A stretch of 6,785 nucleotides of DNA from Acidobacteriota bacterium (lineage in GTDB: Bacteria > Acidobacteriota > Terriglobia > UBA7540). The position numbers were made by a program, and so were the translations under genes. Positions within the stretch are counted from its first letter, which is position 1; every line of letters begins with the position of its first letter. This document shows positions 1 through 5,803 of this stretch, one piece after another. The notes under the pieces are model-generated. The model saw only the letters and a program-made list of their open reading frames with translations. It made no database searches and was not told the DNA's origin. Location: contig QHZM01000368.1 in assembly GCA_003224665.1 (NCBI GenBank), forward strand, positions 1-6,785, in the 5' to 3' direction.

Positions 1-661
1 CGGGGTGCGGCATCAGCCCGAGGATCAACCCTGTGTCGTCCACGACGCCGGCTATTCCCCCGGGTGCGCCGTTGGGATTTTCTGGGTAACTCGTAGCAGG
101 GTTGCCTGTTCCGTCACAAAACTTGAAAACAACGCGGGCAGGATGCCTGGACGGTGTATCGCAGAACAGCGGGCGACCTTCGCCGTGGGCAACGGGCATT
201 TCGAGGACCTGACCTTTGATCTCCTCCGTCCACAGGCATTTTTCGGACGAGACCAGCAGCCGCACCTTGCGGTCCTCAAAGCGCGCGGACTGGTTCTCGA
301 GCAGCGCCATGGCGCGCCTGCCGGGCGAACGACCGGGCAATATCCCGGCCTCGGTCAGGATCTGAAATCCATTGCAGACGCCGAGCACCGGCCGCCGGGC
401 TTCAAGAAAATAGTCGAGCTCCTCCCGAAGCCTGGCCACGAGCAGGGTGGCGAAGATCCTCCCGGCGCCCAGGTGATCGCCATAAGAAAACCCGCCCGGG
501 ATCACGGCTGCCTGGTACTTACTTAGAGATGTCCGGCCGTCCAGGAGGTCACGGAGGAGGACCAGCGCGGACTTGCCGCCGGCAAGTTCGATCGCCGCCG
601 CTGTCTCCTCATGACAGTTGGTTCCGGGGGCGTATAGGATTGCGGTGACGGGCTGGCTCAT
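1..661 (-). CDS. purQ: Phosphoribosylformylglycinamidine synthase, glutaminase subunit PurQ (C-terminus cut by window edge)
   Basis: Class I glutamine amidotransferase subunit of FGAM synthase. It hydrolyses glutamine and passes ammonia to PurL in the fourth step of cytoplasmic purine synthesis. I translated 220 uninterrupted codons from the ATG at 661-659. Visible landmarks are the N-terminal APGTNCHEE (residues 11-19), IPGGFSYGDHLGAG (54-67), the nucleophile elbow GVCNGFQ with Cys96, the ENQ/RF stretch near 122-128, and NPNGAPGGIAG (195-205) leading to the catalytic MPHP with His219. The window ends just before the expected triad Glu, so only about ten residues should be missing (family about 225-230). 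The start ATG shares bases with the purL stop (ATGA), which points to translational coupling and co-transcription after purL. No anomalies are seen. Confidence 0.96.
   Translation of the reverse strand, partial: MSQPVTAILYAPGTNCHEETAAAIELAGGKSALVLLRDLLDGRTSLSKYQAAVIPGGFSYGDHLGAGRIFATLLVARLREELDYFLEARRPVLGVCNGFQILTEAGILPGRSPGRRAMALLENQSARFEDRKVRLLVSSEKCLWTEEIKGQVLEMPVAHGEGRPLFCDTPSRHPARVVFKFCDGTGNPATSYPENPNGAPGGIAGVVDDTGLILGLMPHP
658..661 (-). promoter_or_regulatory. ATGA stop/start overlap coupling purL to purQ
   Basis: On the minus strand purL ends GTT GTA GAA TGA and purQ begins at the ATG formed by the last A of GAA and the TG of that stop. The four-base overlap is the usual arrangement for translational coupling and suits subunits needed in fixed ratio. 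I see no strong independent Shine-Dalgarno for purQ. Confidence 0.85.
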
Positions 662-3120
662 TCTACAACCTCACGGAAAGGTTTACTCCACACTTCGGCG
701 AGGGAGGAAATGAAGTCCTGCCAAACAACTTCGCCGCCTACGGTGAAGGCCAGGTGCGATTCCGCGGTTACTTCACCGAGGACGCTGTACGGCACGCCTT
801 CAAAGTAATTCTGAAGTTTGAGGCCCGCCGGGACTTCAATCAAGACTGAGCCGATGAATTCGCCAAACAGGAGGCCGTCCTTGCGGCCGGTTCCACCCCC
901 GCCGCTGCCGCGTCCGGCGGGCTCCCCCGGTCCACGGGGCCGGGAGCCGGCCCGCGCAGAGTAAGTCTCGGCCGCGCAGAGCTCGACTCGGGCGCCCAAG
1001 CCCGACCCGAAGCCCCCTTCGAACAGGCGGAGGAAAACGCCTCCTTCGGCGATGGCGGACCCTGAGAGGTACGCGTCTTGCGCGTGCAGAGCGAGGAGCG
1101 CGTCCCAGATTCTACGGATCGAGGCCGCGGCACAGACGTCGAACAGCCGGTCGCCCCTCTGCGCATAGGTGTCGGCATAAACGCTGCCGCCGAGGGCGTC
1201 CGAGTCGGTGTGGCCGACCAGGACGAGCCTGCTGCCGGAACGTTTGAAGTCTTTAGTAACGATCTTCTTCACGTCCGGCAGGCGCCCCACCGCCGCAACG
1301 GCCAGCGTCATTGGCACGTCAATCTTTTGACCGTCACTCTCGAACGTGCCGGAGCTTGAGTCCTTTCCTGAAATGAAAGGCACGCCTAGCTCCACGGAAA
1401 GATCGGCGATCGTCTCGACCATCCGCGTTAAGTCCCAGGCGACATCGGGGCGCACGCGGGGCGTGTAGAAATTATCGCAGAGGGCCATCTCGCGGTAGTC
1501 GGCGCCGGCCACGACCGCCTTTGTAATTGCCTCGATCATCATCAAACGCGCCAGGCTTTCGGGGCTGATTTCTCCGTAGAACGGGTTGAACGCGACCGTC
1601 GTGATAACCCCGTACGGCTTGCCGCGGAGTGGCGCGGAGGCATAGATGTTCGTCGGCATGCGGTGGTTTTTTCCGCCGTAAGGCCCCACCGCGGTCCTTC
1701 CCTGCACCGTCGTATCGAAGCGCGAACCCGCCAGACTCTGGTCTGCGCAGTGGTAGTGGGACAGCACCCGCCTGACCGCGCCTGTCCATTCGTCGCTGGA
1801 CCGGGGCTCGGGGATTTGGAGAGGCTTGAGAGGGTGTTTCGGCTCCGCTGCCGGAATCGGGTCGAGTGGGCAGGCCCCCCAGAGAAAAGACATTTCAAGG
1901 TCAACGACCTTTTGCCCGCGCCACGTGGCCTCAAGCCGTCCGGTACTTGTGAAGCGGCCGATCACTGCGCGCGCCACCTCGTAACGGTCGAGGAGCGACT
2001 GCGCCTGGGAAAGCCTTTCGGGTGGGATGACGATAAGCATTCTCTCCTGGGACTCGGAGAGCAAAATCTCCCATGCGGTAAGGCTCTGGTCTTTCAGCGG
2101 CACCGCGTCCAAGTCGAGTTCGACGCCGGTCCCAGCTCCCATCTCGCCGGCTGCGCACGAAATGCCTCCGGCGCCAAGATCGGTCAGCGAGCGAATGCAT
2201 CCGGAATCCCGCAGGACAGGAATTGCCGTGGTGAACCTGCGCTCGGTAATCGGATGCCCGATCTGCACGGCGGCAGATTCTTTCTCAAGCGTCACCCGCG
2301 TCATGCCGGTGGAGCTGGCGGTGGCGCCGTGGATTCCATCCCTGCCCGTCTCGCCCCCGATCAGCAGCGCCACGTCGCCGGGTCTCGGTTCTTCTTTCCG
2401 CGCGTATTTCTTTGGAATGATCCCCACCGAGTGCCCGAGCGCGAAACATTTGGCGTATCCCGGGTGCCGGCGATAAATCGGGTGCATCATGGGAATGCCC
2501 ATGGGGTTGGTGTAGTAAGAGGTAGCACGGATAGCCTCGCTCACAATCAGCTGCGGGTGCAAGGCGCCCGGCGGCACTTTGTCCTCGGGCGTGCCGGGGT
2601 CCATCGTTCCCATGATCGTCGTCCCGCCGATGGGGTATGCCCCCTTCCCGAAACCCAGTGTGTCTCGGATGACGCCGCCATGTTTGGTCGCGACGCCGCC
2701 GAAGGGAGCGATGGAGCTGGGGAAATTGTGCGTCTCTCCTTTGAGGGTGACGACCGAGTCTTCATAGAACTCGATTCCCCCGGCGTTGTCCTTGAAGGCC
2801 GAGACGACGAGGGGATGGCGGATGCGGGCTGTCGCCTCGGAGAGCCTCCGCAGCAGTCCGAGACTCTTCCAGGTTGTATGGCAGCAGTGGTCGCTCCAAC
2901 TCTGCACGAGGATTTCGACTTCCGCATCCGTATGAGGCCGTCCCTGGGCCAATTCGTGGGCCTGGATGACTTTCATCTGGGAAACCGGCGCGTACCAGGA
3001 GCGGGCCTGAGAGAGGGCTTCGAGTTCCGCGTCGCCGAGGTGACGAAGCGTGACAACGGTGACGACCTCGGGGTGCCCGGAGGGCCGCAACGTCGTGACG
3101 GGCTCAGCGGGCTCGCGCAC
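658..3120 (-). CDS. purL: Phosphoribosylformylglycinamidine synthase, synthetase subunit PurL (long type; N-terminus probably continued in another frame)
   Basis: ATP-dependent FGAM synthetase: it converts FGAR plus ammonia (from PurQ) to FGAM. Read from GTG at 3120 the product has 820 residues. Landmarks are the SDHCCH motif (76-81, replacing the usual SEHC), KGETHNFPS (127-135, ATP/metal site), GGETGRDGIHGA (255-266), LTDLGAGGISCAAGEM (312-327), LSESQERM (354-361), NPFYGEI (512-518), ISGKDSS (583-589) and an AEGG variant of the SDGG motif (691-694). These cover both AIRS-like halves. Residues 1-75 match the linker preceding the catalytic core of long-type PurL, so GTG 3120 is unlikely to be the natural start: it has no nearby Shine-Dalgarno, and the adjoining PurS-like segment lies immediately upstream in another frame. 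An Arg/Gly/Pro-rich stretch (721-748) interrupts the C-terminal half. The product is certain; the start is not. Confidence 0.95.
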   Translation of the reverse strand: MREPAEPVTTLRPSGHPEVVTVVTLRHLGDAELEALSQARSWYAPVSQMKVIQAHELAQGRPHTDAEVEILVQSWSDHCCHTTWKSLGLLRRLSEATARIRHPLVVSAFKDNAGGIEFYEDSVVTLKGETHNFPSSIAPFGGVATKHGGVIRDTLGFGKGAYPIGGTTIMGTMDPGTPEDKVPPGALHPQLIVSEAIRATSYYTNPMGIPMMHPIYRRHPGYAKCFALGHSVGIIPKKYARKEEPRPGDVALLIGGETGRDGIHGATASSTGMTRVTLEKESAAVQIGHPITERRFTTAIPVLRDSGCIRSLTDLGAGGISCAAGEMGAGTGVELDLDAVPLKDQSLTAWEILLSESQERMLIVIPPERLSQAQSLLDRYEVARAVIGRFTSTGRLEATWRGQKVVDLEMSFLWGACPLDPIPAAEPKHPLKPLQIPEPRSSDEWTGAVRRVLSHYHCADQSLAGSRFDTTVQGRTAVGPYGGKNHRMPTNIYASAPLRGKPYGVITTVAFNPFYGEISPESLARLMMIEAITKAVVAGADYREMALCDNFYTPRVRPDVAWDLTRMVETIADLSVELGVPFISGKDSSSGTFESDGQKIDVPMTLAVAAVGRLPDVKKIVTKDFKRSGSRLVLVGHTDSDALGGSVYADTYAQRGDRLFDVCAAASIRRIWDALLALHAQDAYLSGSAIAEGGVFLRLFEGGFGSGLGARVELCAAETYSARAGSRPRGPGEPAGRGSGGGGTGRKDGLLFGEFIGSVLIEVPAGLKLQNYFEGVPYSVLGEVTAESHLAFTVGGEVVWQDFISSLAEVWSKPFREVVE
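937..953. repeat. Perfect 7-bp GC inverted repeat inside purL
   Basis: GGGCCGG, a 3-base GAG loop, then CCGGCCC. It sits in the part of purL that encodes the Arg/Gly/Pro-rich insertion, next to a second smaller inversion (CCCCG/CGGGG, about 925-939). It is within coding sequence and does not break the frame. It is probably a by-product of GC-rich low-complexity sequence, though this is also the kind of sequence where reads or polymerase may slip. Confidence 0.6.
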
Positions 3121-3407
3121 CCGTTCAGGATCGAAGGCGTTTCCGGGTCTGTCACGGCGGGGCGGTAGGCGATCTCCATGATGGGCCCGTGGGCCGGGTC
3201 AAGGTGGGTCCGTGATCCTGCGACCTGGTAGAGAGAGTTCACCAGGAGGGGCATCAGTCTGTCGAGACTCACTTTCCCTTCCAGCCAATAGACCCGCTCA
3301 ATCATCAGGTTGCTCAGAGCGGTGTAGCCGTGGCGATGAAGGAAAGCCAGCCAGTTGCGCGCCTCAGGGTCGTCCTTCGAGAGGGTGTAAACGCTATAGA
3401 TCGCCAT
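2973..3407 (-). CDS. PurS-like N-terminal region of a fused PurS-PurL protein, frame-broken from purL
   Basis: From ATG 3407 this frame gives a PurS-like segment that matches the N-terminal region of long-type FGAM synthases. Residues 1-61 form a first PurS-like half with HRHGYTAL (24-31), IERVYWLEGKV (36-46) and LLVNSLYQ (54-61). A second half opens with MEIAYRPAVTDPETPSILNG (77-96). Recognisable similarity stops at residue 96 (position 3120); the remaining codons to the stop at 2973 are an out-of-frame reading of purL. The PurL frame takes over exactly there with ERVREPAEP. About 45 residues of the second half seem to be absent. PurS-like domains bridge PurL and PurQ in the FGAM synthase complex. 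I read this as the 5' part of one broken purSL gene; a separate short PurS is less likely because the second half stops after about 20 residues. An in-frame TTG at 3485 would extend the N-terminus, but ATG 3407 fits the family better; its Shine-Dalgarno is weak. Confidence 0.7.
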   Translation of the reverse strand: MAIYSVYTLSKDDPEARNWLAFLHRHGYTALSNLMIERVYWLEGKVSLDRLMPLLVNSLYQVAGSRTHLDPAHGPIMEIAYRPAVTDPETPSILNGCASPLSPSRRCGPPGTPRSSPLSRFVTSATRNSKPSLRPAPGTRRFPR

Positions 3408-3521
3408 AGTTGATCGTGAAGACGTGCCCTGGCAGGTTGCCGCCTCGTGGAGACCTTTCAGCAACGTCCAACTTGAGCTGGCCAAACGGGTCGGACGGGA
3501 GCATCATTGACCGCAAGCCGT

Positions 3522-3550
3522 ATTATACCCGGCAGGGCAACCCCTGTCGC
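3522..3550 (-). promoter_or_regulatory. Putative sigma70-type promoter for purSL-purQ
   Basis: On the minus strand there is a perfect TATAAT at 3527-3522 with a partial -35 GCGACA (4 of 6 match to TTGACA) at 3550-3545, spaced 17 bases. A start of transcription near 3515 would give a leader of about 108 bases before ATG 3407. Inferred from consensus only; host sigma preferences are unknown. Confidence 0.5.
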
Positions 3551-3668
3551 TGGCGGCACTTCCTACTTACCTGGAGCGCGGCAGCGGCGCAATCACCCGG
3601 TGGCTCCACCAGGCACCGCCGGATGCCGACCTGTTTGCCGGCTGAAAGTCGCGTATTGCGCCTATTGA

Positions 3669-3698
3669 TTGAGGGAGTGATATGGGGTAGTCTATAAG
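3669..3698 (+). promoter_or_regulatory. Putative sigma70-type promoter for the coiled-coil gene pair
   Basis: TTGAGG at 3669-3674 and TATAAG at 3693-3698, spaced 18 bases, each close to consensus. The leader to ATG 3736 would be about 30 bases. No promoter as good is seen between the two coiled-coil genes, so this may drive both. Confidence 0.45.
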
Positions 3699-3722
3699 AA
3701 GGGACCGCCCGCGCCACTTCCG

Positions 3723-3728
3723 GGAAGG
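3723..3728 (+). promoter_or_regulatory. Shine-Dalgarno GGAAGG for the first coiled-coil gene
   Basis: GGAAGG ends 7 bases before the ATG at 3736. This is good spacing and supports that start over any downstream alternative. Confidence 0.65.
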
Positions 3729-3735
3729 TATAACC

Positions 3736-4332
3736 ATGAGGCCTTCGCTGGCATTAATTGTCTTTTCGCTGCTCACCTCCGGCGCCGCGGCCGGGGTCGT
3801 GCAACCCGGCCCGCAGTCCGGAGGCACTGCGTCACTCGGCGACCTTGCGCGAAAGGCGAAGGCGGAACGCGCTAAGGTATACCCGAATCCCGCGAAAGTC
3901 TTCACGAACGACAACCTGCCAGCCCGGCCGCGCCGCGAGGGCCCGACCGCGGCCACGGGGATGTCGGCGACGGTCGCTGAACAACCCGGGAACAAGACGG
4001 AGACTGCTCCATCTTCAACCCCACCTCAGGAACCGGCAGCCGAGGTCCACAACGAAAAGTATTACCGCGCGAAGCAGAAAGAGCTCCAGGACCGAAGGGA
4101 TCTCCACCAGCGGCAGCTTGACGTCCTCCAGCAGAAAATTTCGCAAAACCAGTTGCAGTATTATGCGGACCCCAACAAGACCCTCACCCAGGAATATACC
4201 CGCGCCGACGTCAACAAATTAAATGACGAAATCCAGAAGAAGAAAGACGAAATTGCGGCGGACCAGAAAGCCTTGGAGGATCTGCTGGACCAGCTTCGCC
4301 GGGAAGGCGGAGACCCCGGCTCGCTCAGGTAA
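3736..4332 (+). CDS. Exported coiled-coil protein of unknown function (first of a tandem pair)
   Basis: 198 residues, no recognised enzymatic family. A signal peptide spans about 1-19 (MRPS, hydrophobic ALIVFSLLTSG, then AAA), so the protein is probably periplasmic. Next come SLGDLARKAKAERAK (33-47) and VFTNDNLP (55-62), a Pro/Thr/Ser-rich linker (63-105), and a charged Gln/Lys/Glu/Asp-rich helical region from YYRAK (109-113) to about 190 with heptad-like spacing, including QYYADPNKTLTQEYTR (141-156). The tail reads GGDPGSLR. I recall this layout from Acidobacteriota hypothetical proteins; that is memory rather than a search. The start is supported by GGAAGG 7 bases upstream. The next gene shares the layout (SLGQIAR, linker, YW, coil, GAP tail), so the two look like a duplicated pair. 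Its role is unknown; a structural or envelope role is only a guess. Confidence 0.85.
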   Translation: MRPSLALIVFSLLTSGAAAGVVQPGPQSGGTASLGDLARKAKAERAKVYPNPAKVFTNDNLPARPRREGPTAATGMSATVAEQPGNKTETAPSSTPPQEPAAEVHNEKYYRAKQKELQDRRDLHQRQLDVLQQKISQNQLQYYADPNKTLTQEYTRADVNKLNDEIQKKKDEIAADQKALEDLLDQLRREGGDPGSLR

Positions 4333-4395
4333 CGATTTGTGCCGCTTTGGCTGGGCGCGCGGGCCACAAGAGTTCAACCTCGGAGCAGCGAGCAC

Positions 4396-4909
4396 GTGAG
4401 CGTTCATTCCGTGAAAATCAGAAAGCTCGTCATTATGGGCGTGGCCTTGATCCTGTTACCGGCGGTGTCGCCGTGCGCTGCGCAGTCCCTGGGCCAGATT
4501 GCGCGCCAGGAGCGGGAGAAACGAGGCAAGGACAGGCGCCGCTGTGCCCTCTTCAGAAACGAAGCCGCCGGAACCCGAACCGGAAGAAAAAAAGAAAGAC
4601 GAGAAGCCCGAAGACAAGATCAAGACGAATGACTACTGGCAGGGGAGGTTTAAATCTGTCCGAGCACGACTGGCCAAGGCGGAAGAAGAACAGCAGTTGG
4701 TGGAAGATGAATTAAATCTGCTCCGTGTGCAACAGGCGCGCGAAATCGCTCCCGAAGTTCAAAAGGAACTCCAGCAGAAAATTGCGGACAAGACCGCGGA
4801 ACTCGAGACCAAGCGCGCTGCTTCTGAAAAGGTGAAGAAAGCGCTCGACGAACTTGAGGAAGAGTTCAAGAAAAGCGGTGCTCCGGAAGAGTGGAGCAAG
4901 GCCGAATAA
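4396..4909 (+). pseudogene. Second exported coiled-coil protein, broken by a one-base frame change near 4534
   Basis: The 5' part, in frame from GTG 4396 (ATG 4435 and GTG 4411 are alternatives), encodes a signal peptide (KIRK, then VIMGVALILLPAVSP, then CAA) followed by SLGQIARQEREKRGKD. After GAC at 4531-4533 this frame degenerates and stops at 4630-4632. The plus-one frame continues from 4535: GAAVPSSETKPPEPEPEEKK, then YWQGRFKSVRARLAKAEEE, a long Glu/Lys coiled coil and a SGAPEEWSKAE end with its stop at 4907-4909. Dropping one base near 4534 restores a 170-residue protein with the same order of parts as the upstream neighbour. GGAG at 4382-4385, 10 bases before GTG 4396, favours that start. 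No slippery heptamer or stimulator is evident, so programmed frameshifting is unlikely; mutation or a sequence error fits better. The function is unknown. Confidence 0.75.
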
Positions 4910-4969
4910 CTCCCAACAGTTCTTCCGCAACCAGCCTCGCCGTCGCCAACCCCAAGCGACGCAAATTCC

Positions 4970-4991
4970 TGAATCTCAAGATTCATATTTT
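4970..4991 (+). terminator. Weak terminator-like hairpin after the coiled-coil genes
   Basis: TGAATC, a TCAA loop, GATTCA, then TATTTT. The stem is only 6 bp and AT-rich. It lies 60 bases past the coiled-coil stop and overlaps the end of the convergent menG. It may end plus-strand transcripts; the opposite strand lacks a T-tract here. Confidence 0.3.
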
Positions 4992-5732
4992 CCCCGGCCC
5001 CAACTCTTTTTGTCCAATGTGCAGCGCTGCAACCCCGCCCGTAAAGTCTCGATAGCGGACGTCCGTAAAACCCGCTGCGCGCATGGCCGCCGCCAGCGCT
5101 TCCTGGTCCGGAAACCGGGAGACGGAGTCCGGAAGGTACTGGTACGGCCCGCGCACGCCGGAAATCCAAGTCCCCAATCGAGGCAGCACCTGCCGGAAGT
5201 AGAGGCGAAACAGCGGGCCGAAGAGCGGCCAGCGGACCCGAGAAAACTCTAGAATGCCGACGACTCCTCCCGGCCTGAGCACGCGATGCATCTCCGCAAG
5301 CCCCATTGAGTAATTGGCCAGGTTGCGGAACCCAAATGCGGAGCTAATCGCGTCGAGGGAATCGTCGGGGAACGGCAGCGCCAGTGTGTCCGCCTCGAGG
5401 AACGAGACGGCACGACGCGACCGCTGGGCCTTTTGTTGTGCGAGGCGCAGCATCGGGTGGCAGAAGTCGGTCCCGATCACAGTCCCTCCAGAAACTCGCT
5501 TCAGCGCAAACGCCAAGTCACCTGTGCCGCAACAGACGTCAACACCAACCGACCCTGGGCGCGCCAGGAATTCACCCAGCGTCCTCGCCGTGGCCCGGCG
5601 CCACGCGATGTCGCGCCCGAGGGAGAGAAAATGGTTCAGAAAGTCGTAGCGGTGCGCCACCGCGGCAAACATCTCGCGCACGGCGCGGCCGGTGGTTTCG
5701 ACATCGTTGGGCGAGCCGAGCGGGCTTCCCAT
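4983..5732 (-). CDS. menG: Demethylmenaquinone methyltransferase MenG/UbiE
   Basis: SAM-dependent C-methyltransferase that converts demethylmenaquinone to menaquinone at the membrane; the same family also acts in ubiquinone synthesis. 249 residues, the usual length. It shows the family opening MFAAVAHRYDFLNHFLSLGRD (21-41), SAM motif I VDVCCGTGDLA (64-74), IGTDFCHPML (86-95), FGFRNLANY (133-141), MHRVLRPGGVVGILEFS (148-164) and the C-terminal YQYLPDSVSRFPDQ (197-210). The ATG at 5732 has no clear Shine-Dalgarno. It lies downstream of aroB on the same strand, separated by 71 bases that contain a strong hairpin with a T-tract ending about 26 bases before this start, so its transcription may be by read-through or from an unseen promoter. 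I prefer the menaquinone role because no ubiquinone genes are seen, but sequence alone does not settle substrate choice. Confidence 0.93.
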   Translation of the reverse strand: MGSPLGSPNDVETTGRAVREMFAAVAHRYDFLNHFLSLGRDIAWRRATARTLGEFLARPGSVGVDVCCGTGDLAFALKRVSGGTVIGTDFCHPMLRLAQQKAQRSRRAVSFLEADTLALPFPDDSLDAISSAFGFRNLANYSMGLAEMHRVLRPGGVVGILEFSRVRWPLFGPLFRLYFRQVLPRLGTWISGVRGPYQYLPDSVSRFPDQEALAAAMRAAGFTDVRYRDFTGGVAALHIGQKELGPGKI

Positions 5733-5758
5733 GGGGTTACTGGCGAGCTTAGTGCTTT

Positions 5759-5797
5759 AAAAAAACCACACCCGCCGGGTCATTGGACCCGAGCGGG
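5759..5797 (-). terminator. Intrinsic terminator after aroB, just upstream of menG
   Basis: On the minus strand, 5797-5786 (CCCGCTCGGGTC) pairs with 5781-5771 (GACCCGGCGGG), giving 11 base pairs with one bulged T and a CAAT loop. Five bases (TGTGG) then lead into seven Ts (5765-5759). It begins 6 bases after the aroB stop. The five-base gap between stem and T-tract is longer than ideal. Because menG starts only about 26 bases beyond the T-tract, it could also act as a leaky attenuator between the two genes. Confidence 0.65.
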
Positions 5798-5803
5798 CCC
5801 TGA

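Larger units (their letters stand above)
3408..3735. other. Divergent intergenic region between purSL and the secreted coiled-coil gene
   Basis: This is 328 bases with no convincing gene. It holds a likely minus-strand promoter for the purine genes (about 3522-3550), a likely plus-strand promoter for the coiled-coil genes (about 3669-3698) and a Shine-Dalgarno just before 3736. The purine transcript would have a leader of about 108 bases (to 3407). I found only short, unconvincing stems in that leader and no riboswitch or operator I recognise. Small reading frames here have no supporting features. Confidence 0.7.

Noticed and set aside
5..526. Plus-strand 173-codon frame opposite purQ
   Set aside because: purQ on the minus strand is intact with catalytic motifs through this whole stretch; the plus frame shows nothing recognisable.
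1663..3168. A 501-codon open frame on the plus strand, antisense to purL
   Set aside because: It is a mirror of the high-GC purL coding strand. It lacks family motifs, and its Arg/Gly/His-rich composition is typical of shadow frames.
3408..3515. Purine riboswitch in the purSL leader
   Set aside because: I could not find three paired arms or a conserved core; only a 5-bp GTTGC/GCAAC pairing with a 20-base loop.
3596..3640. Possible stem-loops or operator in the divergent region (GGTGG/CCACC, CGGTG/CACCG)
   Set aside because: Stems are 4-5 bp, overlap each other and are expected by chance in GC-rich sequence.
4526..4550. Programmed ribosomal frameshift site
   Set aside because: I see no X-XXY-YYZ heptamer, stop-adjacent shift codon or nearby strong stem. 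A simple one-base insertion explains the break.
4347..4715. A third overlapping frame through the second coiled-coil gene
   Set aside because: It has no signal peptide or coil of its own. The other two frames together explain the conserved layout.
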